DNA of 64,000 nucleotides, taken from assembly GCF_019264375.1 (NCBI RefSeq), contig NZ_JAHVAI010000003.1, positions 1 to 64,000 of the forward strand. The letters are read 5' to 3'. Positions 51,709 to 60,385 of this stretch are shown here, in pieces (position 1 is the stretch's first letter; every line of letters begins with the position of its first letter). The notes under the pieces are model-generated. The model saw only the letters and a program-made list of their open reading frames with translations, did not search any database and was not told the DNA's origin. Position numbers and translations under genes: made by a program. This DNA comes from Sedimentimonas flavescens (GTDB lineage: Bacteria > Pseudomonadota > Alphaproteobacteria > Rhodobacterales > Rhodobacteraceae).

Positions 51709-52686
51709 ATGACTCCCTTCGCGATTGCCGGTGTGCAGATGTACGTCAACGCATTGCATCCCAACACAGATGGCATGCTGCACCGGCTCGACATTCTGAT
51801 GGCGCGGTTCCCGTGGACGCAGATGGTGCTGTTCTCCGAACTTGCCCCCTTCGGGCCGCTGCCGAAATTCGCGCAGCCTTTCCATAACGACAGTCTGCGC
51901 CAGTTCCAGGAGGCCGCGCGCAAGCACAATATCTGGCTGATCCCCGGCTCGATGTTCGAACGTGCCGAGGATGGGAAGATCTACAACACCTCGGCGGTGA
52001 TCAACCCGGCGGGCGAGATCGTGGCCAGCTACCGCAAGATGTTTCCGTTCCGGCCCTATGAGACCGAGGTCGAGGCCGGGACCGAGTTTTGCGTCTTCGA
52101 CGTGCCGGGGGTGGGGCGGTTCGGCCTGTCGATCTGCTATGACATCTGGTTCCCGGAAACCACGCGCCAGCTGACCGCGCAGGGCGTTGAGGTGCTGCTG
52201 CATCCGGTTCTGACGGGTACGGCCGACCGCGACGCCGAACTGGCCATCGCGCGGGCTACCGCCGCGCAGTTCCAATGCTACGTTTTCGACGTGAACGGGC
52301 TTGGCGCGGGTGGCAACGGGCGATCCTGCGTGGTCGATCCTTCGGCCACGGTGCTGCACCAGTCCGCCGGGCAAGAGGACATGTTCCCGATCGAGATCGA
52401 CCTCGATCTTGTACGGCGTCAGCGTGAGACCGGCATCAAGGGGCTTGGGCAGGTGCTGAAGAGCTTCCGCGACCGCTCGGTCGATTTCCCGGTCTATGAC
52501 CGCACGAGCGGGACCGACGCCTATCTGAACAGCCTTGGCGCGCTTGAGATGCCGCGCCAGGGATCGCGCTCGGGGATGAATTTGCGGGATACTTCGGTGA
52601 CGGGGGAGCAGCATCTGACGATGGGCCCGCCGTTCCGTGACGATGACGGTACGCCGCCGCTGGCGGGCACGATTTCAACGGGCTGA
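51709..52686 (+). CDS. Carbon-nitrogen hydrolase (nitrilase superfamily)
   Basis: A 325-residue enzyme with the complete catalytic triad Glu44 (LFSELAPFG), Lys110 (YRKMFPF) and Cys143 (LSICYDIWFPE). These are the amidase/carbamoylase branches of the nitrilase superfamily. The C-terminal 50 residues are longer than usual and polar. The frame starts at 51649; the ATG at 51709 with GGAAC upstream fits, and a GTG at 51691 is an alternative. It is cytoplasmic. It precedes the decarboxylase/ATP-grasp genes and may release ammonia or an amine from an amide taken up by the transporter. Confidence 0.88.
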   Translation: MTPFAIAGVQMYVNALHPNTDGMLHRLDILMARFPWTQMVLFSELAPFGPLPKFAQPFHNDSLRQFQEAARKHNIWLIPGSMFERAEDGKIYNTSAVINPAGEIVASYRKMFPFRPYETEVEAGTEFCVFDVPGVGRFGLSICYDIWFPETTRQLTAQGVEVLLHPVLTGTADRDAELAIARATAAQFQCYVFDVNGLGAGGNGRSCVVDPSATVLHQSAGQEDMFPIEIDLDLVRRQRETGIKGLGQVLKSFRDRSVDFPVYDRTSGTDAYLNSLGALEMPRQGSRSGMNLRDTSVTGEQHLTMGPPFRDDDGTPPLAGTISTG

Positions 52687-52751
52687 CTTGACCGAACGAT
52701 AAGCTTGATGCGCGCATCGTTGGTTGGTCGGCCTCAGGGAGGAACGGACCG

Positions 52752-55484
52752 ATGCAATCGATGAGCGACTACTACTCTGCCGTGCAGCTGCGCGCAGACC
52801 GTTGGAGCGCCCTGCGAGAAAAACTCGTTCATCTGGAGCGAGAGCCGCAGGGGAGGCGCGCCAAGGCTGCCCATGCCGAGGCGCAGAAGCTGTTCGGGTC
52901 GCTGGCGATCGTTGAGCGATACTGGGCCTTTCCCGGCATGGCGGCATTCGAACACATCCGCCGCCAGTTCGAGGCAGGACATCTTTCCGAAGCCACCTAT
53001 TCGGTTACTCGGGTCAACCGCGCCCTGACCACCGGGGCGTATCGGCGCCGCAAGATCCCGCTGGAGCAAGGAATTCTTGACGAGGATCAGGAAGAGGATG
53101 CCCTGCTGCCGCCGGATGCGCGGGCGCTTACAAAGCCCTATTTCGAGGTGATGATCGTCGATGATGTGAACGAGCATCAGGAGCGCTGGCTGAAATCCAA
53201 CATGCTCTCGATGCGCCGCAGCGAGGACGCCTTCACCTATGAGCCGGTCGTCGTCTCCAGCCTTCAGGATGCGCTGATCGGCGTTCTGTTCAATCACAAC
53301 ATCCAGGCAATCATCGTGCGTCCGGGGCTGCGGCTCGAGTCAGAGGTCGAGCTGGCGATCCTGACGCGCTATCTCAACCGTGCGGGCGGGGCCGAGGAGA
53401 TCGAGGATATCCCACCCGAGGACTATGGCCCCGAACTGTGCCGCCTGATCGCGAAGGTGCGCCCCGAGCTTGACGCCTATCTCGTCACCGATCGCTCGGT
53501 CGAGGATATCGCGGGACTTGATCTGGGGATCTGCCGGCGGGTCTTCTACAATCAGGAAGACTTCATGGAGTTGCACCTGAACATCCTGCGCGGCGTTCAG
53601 GCGCGGTTCAAGACGCCGTTCTTCACCGCGCTCAAGGAATATTCCAAGCAACCGACCGGTGTATTCCATGCCATGCCGATCAGTCGCGGCAAGTCGATCA
53701 CGCGCAGCCACTGGATTCAGGACATGGGCGCGTTCTACGGCCCGAACATCTTCCTGGCGGAGACCTCGGCGACCTCGGGCGGGCTTGACAGCCTGCTTGA
53801 GCCGCACGGGCCGATCAAGGAGGCGCAGGAGCTTGCTGCACGCGCCTTTGGCGCCAAGCAGACCTTCTTTGCGACGAATGGCACCTCGACTTGCAACAAG
53901 ATCGTGGTGCAGGCGCTGGTGCGACCGGGCGACATCGTTCTGGTGGACCGCGACTGCCACAAGTCGCATCACTACGGCATGGTGCTGGCCGGCGCGAATG
54001 TGCGCTACCTCGACAGCTATCCGCTCAATGAATACTCGATGTATGGCGCGGTGCCGCTGAAAGAGATCAAGCATCACCTGCTCAAGCTGAAGGCCGCGGG
54101 CAAGCTCGACCGGGTGCGGATGCTCTTGCTGACGAACTGCACCTTCGACGGGATCGTCTATAACGTCGAGCGGGTGATGGAGGAATGCCTTGCCATCAAG
54201 CCCGACCTGATCTTCCTGTGGGACGAAGCCTGGTTTGCTTTCGCGCGCTTTGGTCCCACCTATCGGCCGCGCACCGGGATGAATGCCGCGAACAACCTGC
54301 GAGAGCGGCTACGCTCGCCCGAGCACGCCAAGGCCCATGCCAAGCAGGTGGAAAAGCTGCAGGATGCAGATGAGGCGACGCTGATCAAGACCCGCCTGAT
54401 CCCGCCGCCGAATGCGCGGGTGCGCGTTTACACGACCCAATCGACGCATAAGACGCTGACCTCGTTGCGGCAGGGGTCGATGATTCATGTCAACGATCAG
54501 GACTTCAAGGGCGAGGTCGAGGCTTCGTTCCAGGAAGCCTATATGACCCATACCTCGACCAGCCCGAATTACCAGATCATCGCCTCGCTCGATGTCGGGC
54601 GGCGGCAGGTCGAACTGGAGGGTTTCGAATTCGTCCAGCGTCAGGTCGAGGCGGCCATGGCGATGCGCCGCGCGATCTCGACCCATCCGCTGTTGCAGAA
54701 GTATTTCAAGGTGCTGACCGCGGGCGACATGATCCCCGAGGAGCATCGCGAAAGCGGGGTCGAGAGTTACTACGACCCCGAGCAGGGCTGGACCGATATC
54801 TGGAACTGCTGGGAAAAGGACGAATTCGTTCTGGACGCAACGCGCGTGACGCTGGCCGTGGGCGGTACGGGCTGGGATGGCGATACGTTCAAGACCCAGG
54901 TGCTGATGGACAAATACGGCATCCAGATCAACAAGACCTCGCGCAATACCGTTTTGTTCATGACGAATATCGGTACCACGCGGTCCTCGGTCGCCTATCT
55001 GATCGAGGTGCTGGTCGAGATCGCAAAGGAGCTGGACGACCGGCTTGACGATGCCTCGAAGATGGAGCGACTGGCCTTCGAGCGGCGCGTGAAGAACCTG
55101 ATGCAGGACCTGCCGCCTCTGCCCGATTTCTCGCATTTCCATGAGGCGTTCTGCGCCGATCCCGACACCGGCGAAGGGGACATCCGCACGCCCTTCTTCC
55201 TGGCCTATGATGAGAACAACTGCGACTACCTCGACTTGCAGGGCGGGATCGAAGCCGAGATGGACAAGGGGCGCGAGGTCGTCTCGGCCTCGTTCATCAT
55301 TCCCTATCCGCCCGGCTTCCCGATCTTGGTGCCCGGGCAGGTCGTCAGCCGAGAAATCCTGGCCTTCATGCGGGCCTTGGACGTCAACGAGATCCACGGC
55401 TACCGCGCCGATCTGGGCCTGAGGGTCTTTACCGACGAGGCACTTGCCAAACAGCTTGAAACACTCGCCACCGCGGCGGAATGA
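52752..55484 (+). CDS. Orn/Lys/Arg-type PLP decarboxylase, large form
   Basis: A 910-residue fold-type I PLP enzyme. The N-terminal 130 residues are an added helical region, then a response-regulator-like wing domain (EVMIVDDVNEHQERW), then the PLP core: SATSGGLDSLL, TFFATNGTSTCNKIVV, DRDCHKSHHYGM, DEAWFAFARFG and the Schiff-base lysine Lys567 in STHKTLTSLRQGS. The family includes inducible lysine, ornithine and arginine decarboxylases of about 710-760 residues, so this one is unusually long. It is preceded by AGGGAGGAA. Substrate specificity cannot be read; linkage with an ATP-grasp enzyme and amidases makes simple acid resistance unlikely. Confidence 0.88.
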   Translation: MQSMSDYYSAVQLRADRWSALREKLVHLEREPQGRRAKAAHAEAQKLFGSLAIVERYWAFPGMAAFEHIRRQFEAGHLSEATYSVTRVNRALTTGAYRRRKIPLEQGILDEDQEEDALLPPDARALTKPYFEVMIVDDVNEHQERWLKSNMLSMRRSEDAFTYEPVVVSSLQDALIGVLFNHNIQAIIVRPGLRLESEVELAILTRYLNRAGGAEEIEDIPPEDYGPELCRLIAKVRPELDAYLVTDRSVEDIAGLDLGICRRVFYNQEDFMELHLNILRGVQARFKTPFFTALKEYSKQPTGVFHAMPISRGKSITRSHWIQDMGAFYGPNIFLAETSATSGGLDSLLEPHGPIKEAQELAARAFGAKQTFFATNGTSTCNKIVVQALVRPGDIVLVDRDCHKSHHYGMVLAGANVRYLDSYPLNEYSMYGAVPLKEIKHHLLKLKAAGKLDRVRMLLLTNCTFDGIVYNVERVMEECLAIKPDLIFLWDEAWFAFARFGPTYRPRTGMNAANNLRERLRSPEHAKAHAKQVEKLQDADEATLIKTRLIPPPNARVRVYTTQSTHKTLTSLRQGSMIHVNDQDFKGEVEASFQEAYMTHTSTSPNYQIIASLDVGRRQVELEGFEFVQRQVEAAMAMRRAISTHPLLQKYFKVLTAGDMIPEEHRESGVESYYDPEQGWTDIWNCWEKDEFVLDATRVTLAVGGTGWDGDTFKTQVLMDKYGIQINKTSRNTVLFMTNIGTTRSSVAYLIEVLVEIAKELDDRLDDASKMERLAFERRVKNLMQDLPPLPDFSHFHEAFCADPDTGEGDIRTPFFLAYDENNCDYLDLQGGIEAEMDKGREVVSASFIIPYPPGFPILVPGQVVSREILAFMRALDVNEIHGYRADLGLRVFTDEALAKQLETLATAAE

Positions 55485-55497
55485 AGGGGGAAGTCAC

Positions 55498-56958
55498 GTG
55501 AGCAAGACAGATCTGAAGAACATTTCCGAAATCCGCCGCTTCTTCCACAGGAACGAAGAGCCGATCTATTTCATCTCGGCGACCAACTTCAACCTGCTGG
55601 GCATCGACGAGTGGTGCAAGAATTTCAAGTATATCTGCTACATTGACTGCTATGACGGGCGCCATCCGAACGTGTTCTGCCCCTCCGAGCAGCCCCATGC
55701 CGAGTTCCAATCGATCGAAGAGATCAATAACTACCTGCTCCAGCACAAGGAGGTCATCGACCTTGTGAAGCGGCGCGGCGGCAAGCCCAAGTTCGTCTTC
55801 CTGATGTTCGACGAAGAGACCGAGCGGCTGGCCAAGGAACTGGGCGCCGAGGTCTGGTTCCCCAAGGCCAAGCTGCGCACCAAGATGGACAACAAGATCG
55901 AGACGGTGCGCGTCGGTAACAAGGCGGGGGTGCCCTCGGTGCCCAACACGCTGGCCGAGGTCAAATCCTGGGACGACCTGATGAAGACCTGCGACAAGGC
56001 GGGGCTCGGCCATGATCTTGTGCTGCAATCGGCCTATGGTGATAGCGGCCACACGACGTTTTTCATCAAATCCGAGGCCGATTTCCGCCGTCATGAGCAT
56101 GAAATTGTCGGCGAGGGCGAGATCAAGATCATGAAGCGCATCGATTGTCGCGGGTCGGCGATTGAGGGTTGCGCGACCAGCAAGGGCACCATCGTCGGTC
56201 CGCTGATGACCGAACTGGTTGGCTTCAAGGAACTGACGCCCTATCGCGGCGGTTGGTGCGGCAACGAGATCTTCTCGACCGCCTTTCCGCCCAAGGTGCG
56301 TCAGAAGGCCCGCGATCTGACCTTCAAATTCGGCGAGCAACTGCGCAAGGAGGGCTATCGGGGCTATTTCGAACTCGATTTCCTGATCGACAAGAAATCC
56401 GGAGATATCTGGCTGGGTGAGTTGAACCCGCGCATCACCGGCGCCTCATCCATGACGAACCACGCGGCTTTCGCCCATGCCGATGCGCCGCTCTTCCTGT
56501 TCCACCTGCTCGAGTTCTCGAAAGCGAAGTTCAAGCTGGATGTGGATGAGCTGAACGCCCGTTGGGCCGATCCCGACATGATCGACAGCTGGAGTCAGAT
56601 GGTCATCAAGCATACCGAGGACAATGTCGATATCGTCACCGCCGCTCCGCAATCCGGGATCTACCGGATGCTGGAAGACGGGCGCGTGGTCTTCGACCGC
56701 TTCGATTATCACCGCCGCGCGGTCGAATCCGAGAACGAGGCCTTCTTCCTGCGCATCCTCAAGCCGGGCGACTACCGCTATGAGGGCGCCGATCTGGGCA
56801 TTCTGGTGACGCGCGGGCGCTCGATGACGAACGGCTTCCAGCTGAACGAACGCGCGAAGAAGTGGATCCACGGCATCAAGTCGGCCTTCGCCGCGCAGCC
56901 CCTGCCGATGGCCGAGGCCGGCCCGGCGCTGGCAGATCCGGCGTTCAAGATCCTCTGA
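55498..56958 (+). CDS. ATP-grasp enzyme, biotin-carboxylase-like
   Basis: A 486-residue protein starting at a GTG (55498) with AAGGGGGAAG before it, 13 bases after the decarboxylase. It has an N-terminal Rossmann-like part (EPIYFISATNFNLLGIDEW) and an ATP-grasp core with the lysines, the loop YGDSGHTTFF, and the Mg-binding GYFELDFLIDKKSGDIWLGE, then LNPRITGASS. No biotin domain is present. Such stand-alone enzymes join a carboxylate to an amine through an acyl phosphate, or carboxylate a substrate. Its tight linkage to a decarboxylase and an Ntn hydrolase suggests a ligation step in one pathway. Confidence 0.83.
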   Translation: MSKTDLKNISEIRRFFHRNEEPIYFISATNFNLLGIDEWCKNFKYICYIDCYDGRHPNVFCPSEQPHAEFQSIEEINNYLLQHKEVIDLVKRRGGKPKFVFLMFDEETERLAKELGAEVWFPKAKLRTKMDNKIETVRVGNKAGVPSVPNTLAEVKSWDDLMKTCDKAGLGHDLVLQSAYGDSGHTTFFIKSEADFRRHEHEIVGEGEIKIMKRIDCRGSAIEGCATSKGTIVGPLMTELVGFKELTPYRGGWCGNEIFSTAFPPKVRQKARDLTFKFGEQLRKEGYRGYFELDFLIDKKSGDIWLGELNPRITGASSMTNHAAFAHADAPLFLFHLLEFSKAKFKLDVDELNARWADPDMIDSWSQMVIKHTEDNVDIVTAAPQSGIYRMLEDGRVVFDRFDYHRRAVESENEAFFLRILKPGDYRYEGADLGILVTRGRSMTNGFQLNERAKKWIHGIKSAFAAQPLPMAEAGPALADPAFKIL

Positions 56959-57956
56959 TGGAGCTTTGGTGGCGCGCCATAAGAGAGGCGGAGCCTGGCC
57001 CGAAATGGGCCGGGCTTTTCGCTGAGCTTTGGCCCGCCTACAAGGCTTGGTGGTTGCGAGAGGGCGAGGATGCGCGGCCGACCTACCTTGAATGCCTGCG
57101 TGCGCTTGAGCGGCACATGCCCGAGATCGTGCCGATCTACGAGCAGCTCTGCGCCCTTGCGGGGGGCGGTGATCTGGCGGCGCGGTTTCTCAGCTTCTAT
57201 CGCCCGCCACCCTATCTATCGGGATGCAGTCAGGCGATCTGGCCGGGCAAGGAGCCCGTGCTGGTGCGCAACTATGATTATGACCCGCGCGCGTTCGAAC
57301 GCATCGTGCTGCACTCGGGTTGGCAGGGCCGCAGGGTCATGGGCACCTCCGACGGGCTTTGGGGGCTAGTCGATGGCATGAATGATGCGGGGCTCGCGGT
57401 GTCGCTGACCTTCGGCGGGCGGCGCGTGGTGGGCGACGGCTTTGGCGTGCCGATCATCCTGCGCTATGTGCTGCAAACCTGCACAACCGCCGAAGAGGCA
57501 GGGCAGGCGCTGGCGCGCATCCCCTCGCACATGAGCTACAACGTCACCGTGCTGGATCGGCGCCGCAACTACCTGACGGCGTTCCTGTCGCCAGACCGGC
57601 CCGCGATCATGACCCATGCGGCGGTCGCGACGAACCATCAGGAGCGCGTCGAGTGGGATGCCCACGCCCGTATGACCGCCTCGGTCGAGCGCGAGCGCTT
57701 CCTGCTGCAACGCCTGACGCTGCATGTTGAGCCCGAGGAGAAGTTCATCTCGGCCTTCCTGCGCCCGCCGCTTTACTCGACGGCGTATGATCGGGGCTTC
57801 GGCACGCTTTACACGGCGGTTTACCGCCCGCGCAAAGGCGAGATGGAACTGCGTTGGCCGCGCGGGCGCTGGCCGCTCGATCTGAACGATTTTCACGAAG
57901 CCTCGCATCTGATCATGACCCCCGACCCAAGGGCGGTCTCGGAAAGGGAGCAATGA
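56958..57956 (+). CDS. C45/AAT-type Ntn hydrolase or acyltransferase
   Basis: A 332-residue protein of the acyl-CoA:6-aminopenicillanate acyltransferase (peptidase C45) class. The likely self-processing site and N-terminal nucleophile is Cys90 in YLSGCSQAIWPG, followed by LVRNYDYDP, the family's strand pattern; VDGMNDAGLAVSLTFGGRR and ATNHQERVEW are further landmarks. Its ATG overlaps the ATP-grasp stop (TGATG), and its own stop overlaps mgtE (ATGA), so the genes are translationally coupled. It would cleave or exchange an N-acyl group. Typical family members hydrolyse or transfer acyl groups on small amines. Confidence 0.85.
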   Translation: MELWWRAIREAEPGPKWAGLFAELWPAYKAWWLREGEDARPTYLECLRALERHMPEIVPIYEQLCALAGGGDLAARFLSFYRPPPYLSGCSQAIWPGKEPVLVRNYDYDPRAFERIVLHSGWQGRRVMGTSDGLWGLVDGMNDAGLAVSLTFGGRRVVGDGFGVPIILRYVLQTCTTAEEAGQALARIPSHMSYNVTVLDRRRNYLTAFLSPDRPAIMTHAAVATNHQERVEWDAHARMTASVERERFLLQRLTLHVEPEEKFISAFLRPPLYSTAYDRGFGTLYTAVYRPRKGEMELRWPRGRWPLDLNDFHEASHLIMTPDPRAVSEREQ

Positions 57957-59356
57957 CCGAAGACACCGAACTGCTGGAGCGTCCCGAGCCCACGCCCGAG
58001 GATGGTGACCCCACCACGCCAACCCTGCGAGAGCGGGTCAAAGCCGCGGTGGACGCACGCGACGCCGAGCAACTGAATGCCCTGCTGGAGCCTTTGCCGC
58101 TTTCGGCGGCGCTACGCCAGTTGTTGACGCTTTCGGCCGATGACCGCGACACGGTGCTGGAGCTTGTGCCGACCGAACTGGCCGCAGCGCTGGTAGAAGA
58201 GGCGCCCCATGCCGCCGCGACCGAACTGGTCGAACGCCTCGAATGGGACCGCGCCGCCGAAATCATCGACGTGCTCGACAGCGACCTTCAGGCCGACCTT
58301 ATCGGCGATCTCGACAGTGAGGACGCCGAGGCGATCCTGGCCGAGCTTGAACCCGAGGACGCGGCCGATGTGCGCCGTCTGGTCGCCTATGAGGACGATA
58401 CCGCAGGCGGGTTGATGGTGGCTGAGGCCTTCAAGTTCCCGGTCACCGCGACGGTGGGCGCGGTGCTGCGCAGTTTCGTCGATGAGGATCAGGACTTTGA
58501 GCGCTATCGCGGTCAGCATCCCTATGTGATCGACGCCGAGGGGCGCCCTGTGGGCGTTGTCTCGCTGCGCGGGCTTTTGGTGGCGAAACGCTCGGAAAAG
58601 CTCAGCGCGATCATGATTGAGCCGATCGTCGTGACGGTCGATACGATGCTGGATGAATTGCAGGATCTGTTCGACCGCCATGGCTTCCTTGGCCTGCCGG
58701 TGGTCGAAGCGGACGGGCGTCTGGTCGGCGTTGTGTCCCGGGCGGCGATCAATGCCGCCGCGTTGGAGCGCGCCGAGAGCGAGGCGCTGAAGTTGCAGGG
58801 CGTCGGGGATGAATTGCGCTCGATGCCGCTCTGGCTGCGTTCGCGTCGGCGGTTGATGTGGCTGTCGGCCAATATCGTGCTGAACGTGATCGCGGCCTCG
58901 GTGATCTCGGCCTATGAGGAGACCTTGGCCGCTGTCATTGCCATCGCGGTCTTCCTACCGATGGTGTCGGACATGTCGGGCTGTTCGGGCAATCAGGCGG
59001 TGGGCGTGACGATGCGGGAGCTTTCGCTGGGGTTGGTGCAACCCAAGGATGCGATGCGCGTCTGGCTCAAGGAGCTGTCTGTCGGCGCGATCAACGGGCT
59101 GGCCCTTGGCGTGCTGATCGCGCTTGTGGCCTGGCTCTGGAAGGGCAACGTCTGGCTTGGCGCGGTGATCGGGGCGGCGCTCGCGCTCAATACCATGCTG
59201 GCGGTGTCCATCGGGGGCGTCGTGCCGCTGGTCCTCAAGCGGTTGGGGCAAGATCCGGCGGTTGCCTCCGGGCCGCTCCTGACCACGATCACCGATATGG
59301 CGGGTTTCTTCCTTGTGCTTAGCCTCGCCAGCCTGCTGATGCCCTATCTGATCTGA
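57953..59356 (+). CDS. mgtE: MgtE-type magnesium channel
   Basis: A 467-residue protein: N-domain of acidic helices (about 30-150), a CBS pair (about 155-275; HPYVIDAEGRPVGVVSLRGL and VVEADGRLVGVVSR), a connecting helix, and five membrane helices with the conserved SDMSGCSGNQAVGV and the pore motif near the end. It imports Mg2+ and senses it through the cytosolic domains. The coupled position after the ATP-grasp and C45 genes is odd; it may supply Mg2+ for the ATP-grasp reaction or be a chance neighbour. The start overlaps the upstream stop. Confidence 0.95.
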   Translation: MTEDTELLERPEPTPEDGDPTTPTLRERVKAAVDARDAEQLNALLEPLPLSAALRQLLTLSADDRDTVLELVPTELAAALVEEAPHAAATELVERLEWDRAAEIIDVLDSDLQADLIGDLDSEDAEAILAELEPEDAADVRRLVAYEDDTAGGLMVAEAFKFPVTATVGAVLRSFVDEDQDFERYRGQHPYVIDAEGRPVGVVSLRGLLVAKRSEKLSAIMIEPIVVTVDTMLDELQDLFDRHGFLGLPVVEADGRLVGVVSRAAINAAALERAESEALKLQGVGDELRSMPLWLRSRRRLMWLSANIVLNVIAASVISAYEETLAAVIAIAVFLPMVSDMSGCSGNQAVGVTMRELSLGLVQPKDAMRVWLKELSVGAINGLALGVLIALVAWLWKGNVWLGAVIGAALALNTMLAVSIGGVVPLVLKRLGQDPAVASGPLLTTITDMAGFFLVLSLASLLMPYLI

Positions 59357-59360
59357 GAGC

Positions 59361-60218
59361 CTACTGCGCCATGTAGCCGCCAAAGCGGGCGATCCGCTCC
59401 TCGAAGCGCGCGACCCGGTCGGCCGCGCCGTCGCTGCGCGCGGCCATCGCGGCCAGGATCAACTCGACCGTCAGGAAGGCGCTGTTGAGCGAGGGCATGA
59501 GCTGCGGCCCCGACATCGGCAGGCAGATCACCTTCCACGCGCCAAGCGCTATGGGCGAGGTCTGCGCATCGGTCAGCGCCAGAACCCGCGCGCCGCACTC
59601 GCGGGCGATTTGGCAGGCGCGCACGACCTCGGCGGAATAATGCGCGTAGGTAATCGCGACGACGACATCCTCGGGGGTGCTTTGCGACACCTGGTCAAGG
59701 ATTGCGCCCGGTGCGGCGGGGGCGGGGACGAAATTATCGAAAGTCAACCCGCCGACATAGGACAGGTAATGCGCGATCGAGTAGCAGCTGCGCACACCCA
59801 CGGAATAGACGTGGCGCGCTTCCAGTAGCGGCGCAATACAGTCATTCGCGGTTTCCAGCAGCGTGGGCGATGAGAGCCGCTGGAGGTTGTCGCCGCTTGC
59901 GGAGAGCACCTGCGTGAAAATGTCTGCATCGGGAAGGTTGCGCAGCGCCCGCGCGCGGCCGCCATAGGTGGCGCCCCCGCGCTGAAGCAGACGCTGAACA
60001 TCGGCGCGCAAGGCGTCGTAGCCTTCGTAGCCCAACTCGCGCGACGTGCGGGTGACAAGGTTCGCATCGACCCCGGCCTTCTGCGCCAGCCCGCGAATCG
60101 AGTTGAAGGCAATATCGTTCCAGTGCTCAAGCAGCCACAGTGCGAAGGCGCCAAGTTTGGGCGGCGCGGTTTGCGCCAGATCACGCAGCGCAGACTGGAG
60201 TTTTTCTTCGGACATCAT
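59361..60218 (-). CDS. MurR/RpiR-family transcriptional regulator
   Basis: A 285-residue regulator: N-terminal helix-turn-helix of the RpiR type (WNDIAFNSIRGLAQKAGVDA, then NLVTRTSRELGYEGYDALRA) and a C-terminal SIS sugar-phosphate-type domain (VYSVGVRSCYSIAHYLSYVG and DVVVAITYAHYSAEVV). The frame continues to 60314, but the family start is near MMSEEKL at 60218. It is convergent with mgtE (4 bases apart) and divergent from the aminotransferase gene, which it probably regulates. Confidence 0.87.
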   Translation of the reverse strand: MMSEEKLQSALRDLAQTAPPKLGAFALWLLEHWNDIAFNSIRGLAQKAGVDANLVTRTSRELGYEGYDALRADVQRLLQRGGATYGGRARALRNLPDADIFTQVLSASGDNLQRLSSPTLLETANDCIAPLLEARHVYSVGVRSCYSIAHYLSYVGGLTFDNFVPAPAAPGAILDQVSQSTPEDVVVAITYAHYSAEVVRACQIARECGARVLALTDAQTSPIALGAWKVICLPMSGPQLMPSLNSAFLTVELILAAMAARSDGAADRVARFEERIARFGGYMAQ

Positions 60219-60267
60219 GGGCTTGCGGCTTTCTTGGCGGTGGCTCTGGCACATATCAAAGACCAGT

Positions 60268-60289
60268 TTTGCGAAAAATGCAAACGCAT
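60268..60289. promoter_or_regulatory. Overlapping inverted repeats between RpiR and aminotransferase genes
   Basis: TTTGC-gaaaaat-GCAAA (60268-60284) and ATGC-aaac-GCAT (60278-60289) overlap in an AT-rich stretch 50 bases upstream of the RpiR start and about 100 bases upstream of the aminotransferase. They are the best candidate operators for divergent control by RpiR. Confidence 0.45.
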
Positions 60290-60385
60290 CTTTACGCATC
60301 AATAAATAAAGCATATGAATTACTGGCGGATGGGATAGTCCCAGTCGAAAGCCGGTCTGCCCCGGAATTGCATAAGGATCTGCGC

